Below the pieces are notes generated by a model. It was not told the DNA's origin and made no database searches. It saw only the letters and a program-made list of their open reading frames with translations. DNA of 64,000 nucleotides from UBA4742 sp037138595 (GTDB taxonomy: Bacteria > Actinomycetota > Acidimicrobiia > Acidimicrobiales > Acidimicrobilacustridaceae). The stretch lies in the NCBI GenBank assembly GCA_037138595.1, contig JBAXIB010000001.1:107346-171345 (forward strand). The letters are read 5' to 3'. Made by a program: the position numbers and the translations under genes. The stretch's first letter is position 1, and each line of letters begins with the position of its first letter. Positions 9,290 through 18,206 of the stretch are shown one piece after another.

Positions 9290-11062
9290 ATGGAACCCGT
9301 TGAGTATCTGAACATCATTCGGCGGCGCTGGATCCTGATCGCAGTCTTTGTTCTGATAGGGCTTGTCGCCGGCTTCGCTACTGGAATAGGTACTTCAGGG
9401 ACGACCGACCACACGACTTTCTGGCAATCGACTTACACCCTCGTTTTCAACTCACCGGCCGCTGCTGACAAAAATGCGAACGCAGCGACGATCAGCCAAC
9501 TTGGATTGTTGGCAACCACCGGTGGGATCCCGGCAACGGTCGCCCAAGCCAATGGTGTCGATGTCAATCGAGTGAGCGAGCGACTTCAAGCGGTTACCAA
9601 CAGCAACCTCAACACTTTGCGAATTTCCACTGTCGGAACCGATCCGCTCGACACTGCGGCTCTGGCCACTCAAGTCGGTGACAATCTCATTACTGTCAGC
9701 TCAGCCAACAACACCGCTACTTACGACGAGCGCACGGCCGCCGCACAGAAACGAGTCAGCGACCTAAGCGACAAAATTGCGATGTACGACGGGCTCAAAC
9801 TCGACTCAAAGTCGGTCAAAGGCCAGGAGCGCGATGCTCTCGTAAACCAATACCGGATTGCCTATGAAGCTGTTCAGGTACTCGCGGCGCAGGGTACGCC
9901 GGGACCAACCCTTACCTCGCTCGAAAAACCAGAAGCGCTTCCGATAACGAGTTCGGAGTACAACAAATTCATCCGAGCCGGTGCGCTCGGAAACAACAAT
10001 CTCACCACCACTGCAACGGACAATACGGCTGGTGCTGGTGCGGCAAAATCGAGCACCAAATCGAACATCCCGAGTGGGCCTGTTCCCCATTCGCTTATCG
10101 GCGGTTTTTTGGGGCTCCTCGCCGGCCTCGTGGCAGCCTTTTTGGTCGAACGTCTTGACAATCGATTGCGACGAAAAATTGACGTCGAACTGGCTTTCGA
10201 ACTGCCTGTGCTGTGCGAGGTTCCCCCGGTAGCTCGATCCAAGCGCGGCGACTCCGACGTTATTTCATTCACCCACCCCCTGAGCCGAACTGCCGAGGCC
10301 TATCGAGCCTTGCGCTCGTCGCTGTTGTTCCTCAGGGAGACGTTGATCAAATTGGATGGCCCGCCTGATGACCAGCGCAACACTCAGGTAATCCTTGTCA
10401 CCTCAGCCGGTCCCAGCGAAGGAAAAACGACAACGGTCGCCAATCTCGCGGCGCTCTTCGCCGAAGCTTCTTATTCAGTCCTCGTCATCAATTGCGATTT
10501 TCGACGCCCTCGACTGCATCGCTTTCTTGGGGGATCCGCTGAGCCACGGAAGGTCGTACAGAGCAACATCCCTGGCGTCCTCATGGTCAACAACGTTGTG
10601 TCGAATCCGAATCCAAATCCGGCGGAAGTGATTGCCGCACAACGCCAAGTTGTTCAGACCGCACGCGGCATGTTCGATGTGGTGATCTTAGATACCGCAC
10701 CAATTTTGACCACCAATGATGCCAGTGAATTGGTCGCTTTTTCAGACGTCGTCTTGATCGTTGCCCAGGCCGGTAAAACCACCAAGGCAGCGGCCGAGCG
10801 ATCAACCGAGTTGCTTAAGCGGCTCAACGCGACTGTCGCTGGTGTCGCGCTGCTTGGCACGCGCGACACGCCCAACGCGCAGTACTACTACTACGCAACC
10901 GAACATGGCGCAGACTCGCAACAATCGAGCGCTGAATCCCGATCATTTGACCTGCTTATTCGGCCCGAATCGGAATCCACCGACGACGCGGAGGCAACGG
11001 TCGGCGGCGACGGTGCAGAGACTGCATTGGACTCAACGCAGACCTTCTCATCGAAGCCGTGA
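9290..11062 (+). CDS. Wzz/chain-length determinant fused to a BY-kinase (polysaccharide co-polymerase)
   Basis: Single-chain bacterial tyrosine kinase and co-polymerase, 590 aa. Residues 14-32 and about 265-285 are membrane helices that flank an extracytoplasmic Wzz-like region. The cytoplasmic kinase has Walker A in GPSEGKTTT (about 374-382), Walker A' in VLVINCDFRRP (about 396-406) and Walker B in VVILDTAP (about 463-470). A run of four tyrosines (QYYYY, about 530-534) in the C-terminal tail is the likely autophosphorylation site. These proteins set the length of exported polysaccharide by cycling between phosphorylated and unphosphorylated states. GGAG six bases before ATG 9290 is the ribosome site. 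The stop overlaps the next start as GTGA, so the two proteins are translationally coupled. Confidence 0.92.
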   Translation: MEPVEYLNIIRRRWILIAVFVLIGLVAGFATGIGTSGTTDHTTFWQSTYTLVFNSPAAADKNANAATISQLGLLATTGGIPATVAQANGVDVNRVSERLQAVTNSNLNTLRISTVGTDPLDTAALATQVGDNLITVSSANNTATYDERTAAAQKRVSDLSDKIAMYDGLKLDSKSVKGQERDALVNQYRIAYEAVQVLAAQGTPGPTLTSLEKPEALPITSSEYNKFIRAGALGNNNLTTTATDNTAGAGAAKSSTKSNIPSGPVPHSLIGGFLGLLAGLVAAFLVERLDNRLRRKIDVELAFELPVLCEVPPVARSKRGDSDVISFTHPLSRTAEAYRALRSSLLFLRETLIKLDGPPDDQRNTQVILVTSAGPSEGKTTTVANLAALFAEASYSVLVINCDFRRPRLHRFLGGSAEPRKVVQSNIPGVLMVNNVVSNPNPNPAEVIAAQRQVVQTARGMFDVVILDTAPILTTNDASELVAFSDVVLIVAQAGKTTKAAAERSTELLKRLNATVAGVALLGTRDTPNAQYYYYATEHGADSQQSSAESRSFDLLIRPESESTDDAEATVGGDGAETALDSTQTFSSKP

Positions 11063-12486
11063 CCCAGGCGTCGGCCTCCGGCAACCCGACGTCGCAGCCA
11101 ACGAGCAGTTACCGTGTCCCGCTTGCGCGTTTCGCCGCGACAGTTCCTTCAACTGAAATTCGACCTTTTAGCTCGGGGTGGGCAACTGCGGGCATCGCGC
11201 TTCTCGCCATCGCATTTGGAATATTCGCGCTCGGCGAGTGGTCATGGGCCGCGGGAACCGGTGCGGGTCTCGTTGTCGCCCCAATCTGCCTCGCTCTGAC
11301 TTTTTTCGTTTTACGTCGGCCGATTTCAGATGAACGCTCATTTGACCTTGGGGGTTTACTTCTCACCTCGCTTGCCTTTCGATTACTTGCTTCCTATCCC
11401 CGTTTCCTGAGCGCGACCGACGCACATGTCTATGACTCCGATGGCGCCGTCTTCGCCGATGATTTTCGAAAACTCGTCTTCACCAACATCGACGTAGGAA
11501 ATGCTCCAGTACCCGGCACAGGTGTCTTGCGCATCATTGCGGGACTCGTTCATGTCCTAACCGACTCCAACTTCTTCGGCAGCACACTTGTCTTTGGATT
11601 CCTCGCGTTTTGGGGTTGCTGGTTTTTTTACCGGGCATTCGTAACGGCGATTCCCGATGGCGATCATCGCCGATATGCCCGTTTCATATTCCTGTGGCCC
11701 TCGCTGCTGTATTGGCCAACCAGCATTGGTAAGGAAAGTTGGATGGTTTTTACGGCCGGCATGGTGGCTTTAGGTGCCGCCAGACTTCTGAACCGGTCCC
11801 GAGGTGGCTATGTGCTCATTGGATCAGGGATGTTGTTGTGCGCGTTGGTGCGGCCCCACGTTGCACTCCTCTTAGTCGTCGCGTTGGCCGTCGCGTTTTT
11901 CGTTGGGCGGCGCCACGATGACCGACCGCAAGGACAGTTCAGCTTGGCCGGTCTCTCCAAAGTCATCGGCATCGTGATGCTGATAGTGGCCGGAAGTTTG
12001 CTTGCGCCCGCGACCGCAAGTTTTCTCCATGTCGATGACCTCAGCACTAACAGCATCACCAATGCCATCGAAAACACTCAAGCGAGAACTGACCAAGGAA
12101 ACTCCGCGTTTAGCGCAGTCAATCCCAATTCGCCGCTCGGGTATCCGGCGGCAGTCATCACCGTGCTGTTCAGGCCGCTCCCCGGTGAGGTGTCAGGTAT
12201 TAGTGGACTTCTTTCAGGCCTGGAGGGATTAGCGCTGCTCGCTTTTGTTGCCACGAGCTGGCGTCGCATCTGGACCGCACTTCGCAGGCTGCGATCGCAG
12301 CCTTACCTGACCTTCGCAGTGTCATTTGTCGCTATGTTCACCTATGCGTTTGCCGCATTATCCAACTTTGGGATTCTTAGCCGCGAACGCGTACAAGTGT
12401 TGCCTTTTCTTTTTGTGTTGCTCGCGTTGCCGCTCGCCTTCCGCCGAACTGAACAGGCGCTTGGCGCCATTCGAAGTCCGAACTAA
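11059..12486 (+). CDS. polytopic membrane protein, candidate polysaccharide polymerase
   Basis: Integral membrane protein of 475 aa with about ten hydrophobic helices. I do not recognise a named family with certainty. It has a long soluble loop after the third helix (around FLSATDAHVYDSDGAVFADDF) and the conserved-looking stretch LWPSLLYWPTSIGKESW, then LVRPHVALLLVVALA. Size, topology and the GTGA overlap with the co-polymerase gene fit a Wzy-like or GT-C-like polymerase, since these normally act with a Wzz/BY-kinase partner (inference). An alternative is a GT-C mannosyltransferase-like protein. It is the last gene of the locus; a LysM protein follows. Confidence 0.6.
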   Translation: MTQASASGNPTSQPTSSYRVPLARFAATVPSTEIRPFSSGWATAGIALLAIAFGIFALGEWSWAAGTGAGLVVAPICLALTFFVLRRPISDERSFDLGGLLLTSLAFRLLASYPRFLSATDAHVYDSDGAVFADDFRKLVFTNIDVGNAPVPGTGVLRIIAGLVHVLTDSNFFGSTLVFGFLAFWGCWFFYRAFVTAIPDGDHRRYARFIFLWPSLLYWPTSIGKESWMVFTAGMVALGAARLLNRSRGGYVLIGSGMLLCALVRPHVALLLVVALAVAFFVGRRHDDRPQGQFSLAGLSKVIGIVMLIVAGSLLAPATASFLHVDDLSTNSITNAIENTQARTDQGNSAFSAVNPNSPLGYPAAVITVLFRPLPGEVSGISGLLSGLEGLALLAFVATSWRRIWTALRRLRSQPYLTFAVSFVAMFTYAFAALSNFGILSRERVQVLPFLFVLLALPLAFRRTEQALGAIRSPN

Positions 12487-12602
12487 GTCGTCGCAGGCCC
12501 GGGTATTCGGCCCAAGTACTTTCTTGGTATTTCTTGCTTTTTCATGTATTTTCGGGAATCATCTGTCGCTGGCCAGTGATTGTCGATGATTGGTTCGCCT
12601 GC

Positions 12603-13370
12603 ATGCATGCAACTCAACCCGCATACCGAACATCGGTCAGCGCAGTGCGTCTCGTCCTGGGTTGCGTGACGTTTGTTGGTTTAGTCGGTTTCCTCGTCCT
12701 CGCTGGTCGCGTCCTGCCAGCCCCACCCGCCACGCTCAAACCCTTAGTTTGGATCAACTGGATTGATCGCATCGGCCCCGCATGCGCATTGGTTACGGCG
12801 ATTCGGTTAACAGTCATCATCATTGGCACCTATCTCGGTTTGGTCACATTGCTGCACATCGGTGCCCGCCGCCTAGCCGCCCCAGAGTTGGATCGAATGG
12901 CCGGTTCGATCAGCGGCCCGTCGGTCCGCCGCATTACCCAAGCACTGGCGGGATTCCTGCTAGCAACGTCAGTATCCAACGCGTCGATAGTTCACGCCCT
13001 GGCTTTGGCTCCGCCGAGGGCGACCCGCCCCGCTGCGCTCGCAAGCATGACTGCAGGTAGCGATGACTCTGGCGTGACGATGCGGCGCATCAACCCAATC
13101 CCAGAGCTCCGGGATCGCGGAAACACGATTTCGGACACCACAAGTCCAGTCACCACGGCCACCTGGACAATCGCGCCTGGCGATCACTTATGGGCGGTCT
13201 CGTCAACCACGCTTCGGCGACACTGGCAACGCCGGCCAACGAATCTCGAGGTTGTCGACTACCTCACAAAACTTATTGCGACGAACAACACACTTTTCGT
13301 TGTCCCCGGTAACGCCGATTTGGTCATGCCCGGCCAAGTCTTTGTACTACCCGCCATATCCGATTCGTGA
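12603..13370 (+). CDS. membrane-anchored LysM-domain protein
   Basis: About 255 aa. Two or three N-terminal hydrophobic segments (VRLVLGCVTFVGLVGFLVLAG, AIRLTVIIIGTYLGLVTLL, and a weaker one) precede a low-complexity linker and a C-terminal LysM-like domain that opens with WTIAPGDHLWAVS and ends with LVMPGQVFVLP. LysM binds N-acetylglucosamine in peptidoglycan or related glycans, so the protein probably sits in the membrane and touches the wall. The frame is open to a TTG at 12534; ATG 12603 is the likelier start, but no ribosome site decides it. It converges with hemW, with 16 bases between the stops. Confidence 0.75.
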   Translation: MHATQPAYRTSVSAVRLVLGCVTFVGLVGFLVLAGRVLPAPPATLKPLVWINWIDRIGPACALVTAIRLTVIIIGTYLGLVTLLHIGARRLAAPELDRMAGSISGPSVRRITQALAGFLLATSVSNASIVHALALAPPRATRPAALASMTAGSDDSGVTMRRINPIPELRDRGNTISDTTSPVTTATWTIAPGDHLWAVSSTTLRRHWQRRPTNLEVVDYLTKLIATNNTLFVVPGNADLVMPGQVFVLPAISDS

Positions 13371-13386
13371 GATTCACCGCCGCCAC

Positions 13387-14559
13387 TCAACGCAAACGAA
13401 TCGCAACTTCATTAGCCAACATTCGTCCTGCCACGGTGAGCCGAACCTGATCATCAGAAACTTCGACGAGTCCCTCCAGCGCCGGATCGCTGAGGTCAAG
13501 TGCATCCGCGGACACACCATCTGACGTGCGAAGCGCCAATTGCAGCGCTTCGATTCGTCGAGCTGGTGCATCTAAGACCTCGAAACCCGCTTCGGTTGGC
13601 TGGGACGAATGCACTGCTTCTAGGTAGCGCTCCGGTGTCCGCACATTCCACCAACGCCGCCCCGCTTCATGGGAATGCGCGGCGCATCCAAACCCGCGGT
13701 AGTCACCCTGTCGCCAATAGAGCAAGTTGTGCGCGCAACGATGCCCAGGCCGTGACCAGTTCGAAATTTCGTACCAGTCGAGTCCAGCCTGACCCAGGAC
13801 TTCGTTCGCGATGAGGTATTTGTCTGCTTGGTCATCGTCGTCGGGGTGACGCCCAGGGTCATTCGCCAACGGAGTTCCCGCCTCAATTGTTAATGCATAA
13901 GCACTCACATGGGCGGGTTCAAGTGCAATCGTTCGGTCAAGCGTGACTCGCCAGTCGTTCAACGATTCGCTCGCTCCGCCGTAAATCAGATCGAGGTTGA
14001 ACGAGTCGAACCCGATCTTTCGGGCCGAAGTGACCGCCCGCTCAACATTCGCCACGTTATGCGTTCGGCCAAGCCCGACCAGGACATGGTCGACCATTGA
14101 CTGGACCCCAAAAGACAGCCGAGTTACGCCGCCGTCGAGGTACGTAGCGAGCAGTACATCAGTAACGGTGTCGGGATTGCACTCGACCGTTACCTCGGCA
14201 CCCGATACTCGCGGAATCGAAGCGAGTACCGCCATCAATCCATCCGGGGGCACAAGTGAAGGCGTTCCTCCGCCAAAAAAGACCGATGTGGCCGCCGCCA
14301 TTCCCAATTCGACGCCGTGGGTGACTTCACGAGCCAATGCCTCAAGGTACTGGTCGATCAGTTGGGGCCGATCAGTCCACGTCGCAAACGCGCAATAGTC
14401 ACATCGGCTCGCACAAAATGGAATATGTACATAGACCCCAAAACGAGGAGACGACTCGAGGTCGGTCCGTGATGACACGCTCAAAGGGTACTGGCCGAAG
14501 CATTGCCACCCCGACAAACCTTGACTGTTATCCGGACACCATGCTGAGACCGAGGTCAT
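13387..14559 (-). CDS. hemW: HemW, radical SAM heme chaperone
   Basis: Radical SAM protein of the HemN/HemW superfamily, 390 aa from this start. The cluster motif is CASRCDYCAF, a CX3CX2C pattern followed by A-F; true coproporphyrinogen dehydrogenase HemN has CX3CX2CXC, so HemW is the better name. FFGGGTPSLVP and VTVECNPDTV are further family motifs. HemW binds heme and delivers it to acceptor proteins rather than making it. ATG 14559 would overlap bldD by 32 bases; GTG 14478 (363 aa) is a reasonable alternative start. In many actinobacteria hemW lies between lepA and hrcA; here it is downstream of rsmE and bldD. Confidence 0.92.
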   Translation of the reverse strand: MTSVSAWCPDNSQGLSGWQCFGQYPLSVSSRTDLESSPRFGVYVHIPFCASRCDYCAFATWTDRPQLIDQYLEALAREVTHGVELGMAAATSVFFGGGTPSLVPPDGLMAVLASIPRVSGAEVTVECNPDTVTDVLLATYLDGGVTRLSFGVQSMVDHVLVGLGRTHNVANVERAVTSARKIGFDSFNLDLIYGGASESLNDWRVTLDRTIALEPAHVSAYALTIEAGTPLANDPGRHPDDDDQADKYLIANEVLGQAGLDWYEISNWSRPGHRCAHNLLYWRQGDYRGFGCAAHSHEAGRRWWNVRTPERYLEAVHSSQPTEAGFEVLDAPARRIEALQLALRTSDGVSADALDLSDPALEGLVEVSDDQVRLTVAGRMLANEVAIRLR

Positions 14560-15070
14560 CTAACCGACGACCTGCGCCACCAACAGTAACGCCCAAGATG
14601 CACGCGATCGCCCGAACATCATCACGACGAATTGTCAGCATCCGACCATTGAAATCCTGACGCTGAACTTGGATCATGGCGAGGTAACGCGTCAGCATGT
14701 CCGCCTCGGTTCCGCCTAGCGCCTCTAGCTGTCGTAAGTCGATCGTGACGGCGTCAGTTTCGTTTCCGGTGCCAGCATCAACAAACGCAGGACCATCATC
14801 AGCTGGCAAAAGTTGGTCAACGGGCACGCTATAAAAGCGAGCCAACCGCTGAAGTCGCGGTACTGAAATCGCGCGCTCGCCTCGCTCATAGGCACCGAGA
14901 ACCGACGCCTTAAACTCAAGGCCTGAGGTCGCTTCGACCTCTTGGAGCGACAAGCGCTTTTGTCGACGAATGGCGCGCAAACGATCGCCAACCTGACTGC
15001 TGTAGGTGGATTCGGCGACGAGGTCATCCATCGTCAGGTCGATACTCTCGATGAAATCCACCTCCCCCAT
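14528..15070 (-). CDS. bldD: BldD-type transcriptional regulator with c-di-GMP signature
   Basis: XRE-family regulator, 180 aa. Residues about 26-90 form the helix-turn-helix domain (GDRLRAIRRQKRLSL, VLGAYERGERAISVPRLQ, FYSVPVDQLLP). The C-terminal domain contains R137-Q-D139, eight residues, then R148-R-D-D151. This is the RXD-X8-RXXD signature through which Streptomyces BldD binds tetrameric c-di-GMP and dimerises. The HTH region and the segment around QRQDFNG also match BldD by eye. ATG 15070 has GAGGT just upstream; an ATG at 15031 would give exactly the length of Streptomyces BldD. In Streptomyces BldD represses development genes; the targets here are unknown. Confidence 0.88.
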   Translation of the reverse strand: MGEVDFIESIDLTMDDLVAESTYSSQVGDRLRAIRRQKRLSLQEVEATSGLEFKASVLGAYERGERAISVPRLQRLARFYSVPVDQLLPADDGPAFVDAGTGNETDAVTIDLRQLEALGGTEADMLTRYLAMIQVQRQDFNGRMLTIRRDDVRAIACILGVTVGGAGRRLDDLGLSMVSG

Positions 15071-15166
15071 GCCTACCTCACACCCAATGTGGCCAAATCC
15101 GTGTACTTCATGACAACGGTCACAGACGTTACCCCCTAGCCAAGGTTGCAGCCACACGGATTGGCG

Positions 15167-15895
15167 TCAGGCGTTCGAGACAACCCCTGAACGGATCGCT
15201 CCCAAGATGGTTGCGGCCGCAATTGAGGCGGTTTCAGCCCTCAATACGTGGGATCCGAACCCAAATTGGCGCGGTACCGCTCGCCGTTCTTCGTCGGTCC
15301 ATCCCCCTTCAGGCCCAACCATGACAACCAACGGAGACTGCGAAAGCGTTGGAAGAGCGCCATGACGTTCAGCCAATGTTGCTCCCGTTCGTATGGCGAC
15401 CGAAGCAAATGTCTCGGGGTCGAGGACAACTGGCAGGTAGCAACGCCGAGATTGCATCGATGCCTCGCGCGCTACCCGTTGAAACCGTTCACCCTGACGA
15501 CGAGCCTTGTCGTCGTCCCACTGAACCACCGAACGACCAGCAGAAAACGGGATGATCTCGTCGACTCCTAGTTCGGTGAGTTTTTGCACTACAAGTTCGG
15601 GACGGCCGCCTTTCACCAGTGCAAACGCAATGGCGATAGGCGGGAAAGGCGGCGGCACGAACCGAATGGGGCCGGTTGGTTCAAGCGCGGGACCAAACCG
15701 ACACGCTTGCCAACTTCCAGCGCCATCACAGGCAGTGAGCTCGTCACCCACGCGTAGGCGCAATACGCGCTCAAAATGATGGCGATCGTCATGAGAAATA
15801 GTTAAGTCATGCAGGTCGGCAACAAACACATGGGGGCCATGACGACCATCGGGTTCTTGGCCCGGCGATGGCAACGGTTCTGTTTCCTTGCTCAC
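15167..15895 (-). CDS. rsmE: RsmE, 16S rRNA m3U1498 methyltransferase
   Basis: SPOUT-class methyltransferase that methylates N3 of U1498 in 16S rRNA using SAM, 242 aa, the usual length. The N-terminal PUA-like part has HVFVADLHDL and HHFERVLRLRVGDEL. The C-terminal knotted SAM site reads VVMVGPEGGWTDEE and VLRAETASIAAATILGAI, both diagnostic for RsmE. The start is GTG 15895, four bases after the dnaJ stop; the frame is open further upstream but would run into dnaJ. Position directly after dnaJ is common in bacteria. Confidence 0.95.
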   Translation of the reverse strand: MSKETEPLPSPGQEPDGRHGPHVFVADLHDLTISHDDRHHFERVLRLRVGDELTACDGAGSWQACRFGPALEPTGPIRFVPPPFPPIAIAFALVKGGRPELVVQKLTELGVDEIIPFSAGRSVVQWDDDKARRQGERFQRVAREASMQSRRCYLPVVLDPETFASVAIRTGATLAERHGALPTLSQSPLVVMVGPEGGWTDEERRAVPRQFGFGSHVLRAETASIAAATILGAIRSGVVSNA

Positions 15896-15899
15896 GGAA

Positions 15900-17012
15900 T
15901 TACTTAAATGCCGAACGAATTTTTGACAACAAGCCGCCGTCGACTGGCGATAATTCCTCGCCGCGCATTTCAGCAAACGACCGAAGCAGCGTTTCTTCGT
16001 CTTCTGAAAGCGCCGTTGGCGTGTCAACCATCACCTGCACCAAAAGATCACCACGGCCGCGGCCTTCAACGTGCGGAACCCCGCGACCACGAAGCCGAAA
16101 AATTCGGGTTGATTGGGTACCGCTCGGGATGACGAGGTCTTCGACGCCATCAAGCGTTTCGAACTCAATGTGAGTTCCAAACGTCGCTTGAGTCATCGAT
16201 ACGTGCAGTTCATGGGCAAGGTCATAGCCGTGACGGACAAAACGCTCATGAGGCCGCACGCGCAGGTGTACGTAGAGGTCGCCGATGCGGCCGCCACGCG
16301 GTCCGACTTCACCGCGTCCGGTGAGCCGCAGTGTGGACCCAGTGTCGATTCCGGCTGGGACATCAACGGTATAAGTCTGCTCTTTGACGGTCCGGCCTTC
16401 ACCGCGACAGGTCCGGCACGGCGACGCGATCAGCGTGCCGGTCCCGGAGCAGCGGGTACACGGGCCAGTGGTCATCATCTGTCCAAGGATCGATTGGCGA
16501 ACGCGCCGCACTTGGCCCACGCCACCACATTCGCTGCACGTCTCGGCTGTTGTTCCCGATTCGGCTCCCGTTGCTTCGCAGACGTCGCATGGAACCGCGG
16601 CCTTCAATGTCACGGGAGCCTGGGTACCGAAAACGGCTTCCTCAAAAGCGAGGTCTAAAACAACTTCAAGGTCGGCACCGCGGGGCGGTCCAGCCGATCC
16701 TCCACCGTTACCGAAAGGATTGCCACCGAAGAACGTCTCAAAGAGGTCTCCAAGACCGCCACCAAAGCCGGCATTGCTGCCTTGGCCAGCACTTTCGGCA
16801 CCAAATCTGTCGTAACGCTGACGACGTTCTGGGTCACTCAGAGTCTCATACGCCATTGCGACTTGCTTAAACAACGCCTCGGCGGCTGGATCACCAGGGT
16901 TTGCATCAGGGTGAAGTTGTCGGGCACGGCGCCGGTAGGCCCGCTTGAGTTCATCAGCAGTAGCAGTCCGAGAAACTTCGAGCAGCTCGTAATAATCAGT
17001 TTCCACGGTCAA
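15900..17012 (-). CDS. dnaJ: DnaJ chaperone (type I, with zinc fingers)
   Basis: Hsp40 co-chaperone that stimulates DnaK ATPase, 370 aa. It has the J domain with HPD (about residues 36-38), a G/F-rich linker, four CXXCXGXG-type zinc repeats (CDVCEATG, CSECGGVG, CTRCSGTG, CRTCRGEG) and a C-terminal substrate domain. All elements of a full-length DnaJ are intact. It begins 7 bases after the hrcA stop, so it is in the CIRCE-controlled hrcA operon. Actinobacteria often carry a second dnaJ in the dnaK operon; this is the hrcA-linked copy. Confidence 0.96.
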   Translation of the reverse strand: MTVETDYYELLEVSRTATADELKRAYRRRARQLHPDANPGDPAAEALFKQVAMAYETLSDPERRQRYDRFGAESAGQGSNAGFGGGLGDLFETFFGGNPFGNGGGSAGPPRGADLEVVLDLAFEEAVFGTQAPVTLKAAVPCDVCEATGAESGTTAETCSECGGVGQVRRVRQSILGQMMTTGPCTRCSGTGTLIASPCRTCRGEGRTVKEQTYTVDVPAGIDTGSTLRLTGRGEVGPRGGRIGDLYVHLRVRPHERFVRHGYDLAHELHVSMTQATFGTHIEFETLDGVEDLVIPSGTQSTRIFRLRGRGVPHVEGRGRGDLLVQVMVDTPTALSEDEETLLRSFAEMRGEELSPVDGGLLSKIRSAFK

Positions 17013-17019
17013 CCTTCAT

Positions 17020-18096
17020 TTAGCCCTCACTCAATCGGCGGCCCAGCCGCTGACTCACGACAGCTACTGCGGCCATCGCTTGGGGATAGTTCATCCGCGT
17101 TGGCCCTAAGACTCCGATGGTGCCGCCTGCCTCACCCTCAACTTCATAGGTCGACACCACAACTGAACAATCAGCCAGTGGTTCGATTCCGGTCTCGGTT
17201 CCAATCGCGACGTGCAAACCACGATCAAGTACGTCATTCAACAAACTCACGACGACATAGTGTTGTTCAAGGATTCGCAACACTTCGCTGACTGTTGCAA
17301 CCGCATCAAACGCCGATGCCATTTGCGAAGTCCCACCGATATAGATCTGATCCGACGTTGGTGAATCGTCATTCATCAAGGTTGCGAGTGCGGCAGTGAC
17401 CGCGCCTGCCATCGATTGCTTGCCATCGTCGCCACCCGAATGATGCGACGATGCAGTTCGCCCTAAATGTGCCGCAGCAGTCAGCGTTAATCCCGCAAGA
17501 CTTTGACCAAGCTCCACCGTCGCGGCCGACAACACCAGCTCATCAACATCAAAGTCAAAGTCGATGGTGTGTTTCTCGATGACGCCATTGGATAACACGA
17601 CCACGAATAACGCGACCCTTGGCGCAAGTCCAACAAGATGAGCCGACCGAATAGTTGCCGCTTCCGGCGCCGGGGGGACCACGACTGCCGCGTAATGCGT
17701 TAGTCCTGACAGCAAGCGGGTCGTATCGGCCAACATCTGTTCGAGTTCACCGTGAGCCTGATCGAAAAACGAGCGGATCTGTTGGGAATCGGCAGCTGCT
17801 AAAACCGCAGGAGCTTGAATCGAATCGACGAAAAAGCGGTACCCCTTCTCAGTGGGCACCCGGCCCGCGCTGGTGTGGGGCTGTTGGAGAAAGCCGTCAA
17901 GCTCAAGGGTGGCCATGTCATGACGAACCGTTGCCGATGAAACGTTGACTCCAGGCGCTTTCGCAATGTGGCCTGAGCCAACCGGCAACGCTGTTTCGAT
18001 GTATTCCTGGACAACGGCGCGCAGAATGGTCGACTTTCGCGAATCGAGACCAAGTTCGGCTGACTCGGTGGGCGAGGTTGTGATGGGATCAGTCAT
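17020..18096 (-). CDS. hrcA: HrcA heat-inducible repressor
   Basis: Heat-shock repressor of 358 aa that binds CIRCE operators and is kept active by GroEL. The N-terminal winged helix includes RKSTILRAVVQEYIETALPVGSGHIA and ATVRHDMATLE, both typical. The central GAF-like domain follows, with an extended acidic and histidine-rich insert (HLGRTASSHHSGGDDGK). The C-terminal VIGPTRM-type motif appears as IGVLGPTRMNYPQAM. A CIRCE element lies 37 bases before the ATG, so the hrcA-dnaJ operon is autoregulated. Confidence 0.95.
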   Translation of the reverse strand: MTDPITTSPTESAELGLDSRKSTILRAVVQEYIETALPVGSGHIAKAPGVNVSSATVRHDMATLELDGFLQQPHTSAGRVPTEKGYRFFVDSIQAPAVLAAADSQQIRSFFDQAHGELEQMLADTTRLLSGLTHYAAVVVPPAPEAATIRSAHLVGLAPRVALFVVVLSNGVIEKHTIDFDFDVDELVLSAATVELGQSLAGLTLTAAAHLGRTASSHHSGGDDGKQSMAGAVTAALATLMNDDSPTSDQIYIGGTSQMASAFDAVATVSEVLRILEQHYVVVSLLNDVLDRGLHVAIGTETGIEPLADCSVVVSTYEVEGEAGGTIGVLGPTRMNYPQAMAAVAVVSQRLGRRLSEG

Positions 18097-18133
18097 GGAA
18101 TCGAGTCAATGTTGCTAGATAAGGGCAGACGCT

Positions 18134-18160
18134 CTGGCACTCGATGCTACCGACTGCCAG
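18134..18160. promoter_or_regulatory. CIRCE operator (HrcA binding site)
   Basis: Inverted repeat CTGGCACTC, nine bases, GACTGCCAG. The consensus is TTAGCACTC-N9-GAGTGCTAA, and the CTGGCACTC form is common in actinobacteria; the arms pair at 8 of 9 positions. It sits between lepA and hrcA, 37 bases upstream of the hrcA ATG, where HrcA binding would block transcription of hrcA-dnaJ. Confidence 0.9.
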
Positions 18161-18206
18161 CCGCAAATTGCAGACCAGGCCTCGGCGAAGCCTGCGAATC
18201 GTGCGG

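Noticed and set aside
13387..14559. oxygen-independent coproporphyrinogen oxidase HemN
   Set aside because: The motif is CX3CX2C-A-F, lacking the fourth cysteine of HemN, so the heme chaperone HemW is the better call.
15071..15157. N-terminal extension of BldD with a CDRCH motif, possible zinc or heme site
   Set aside because: The ATG at 15070 has a good GAGGT ribosome site, BldD proteins lack this extension, and the extra codons lie in the gap after rsmE.
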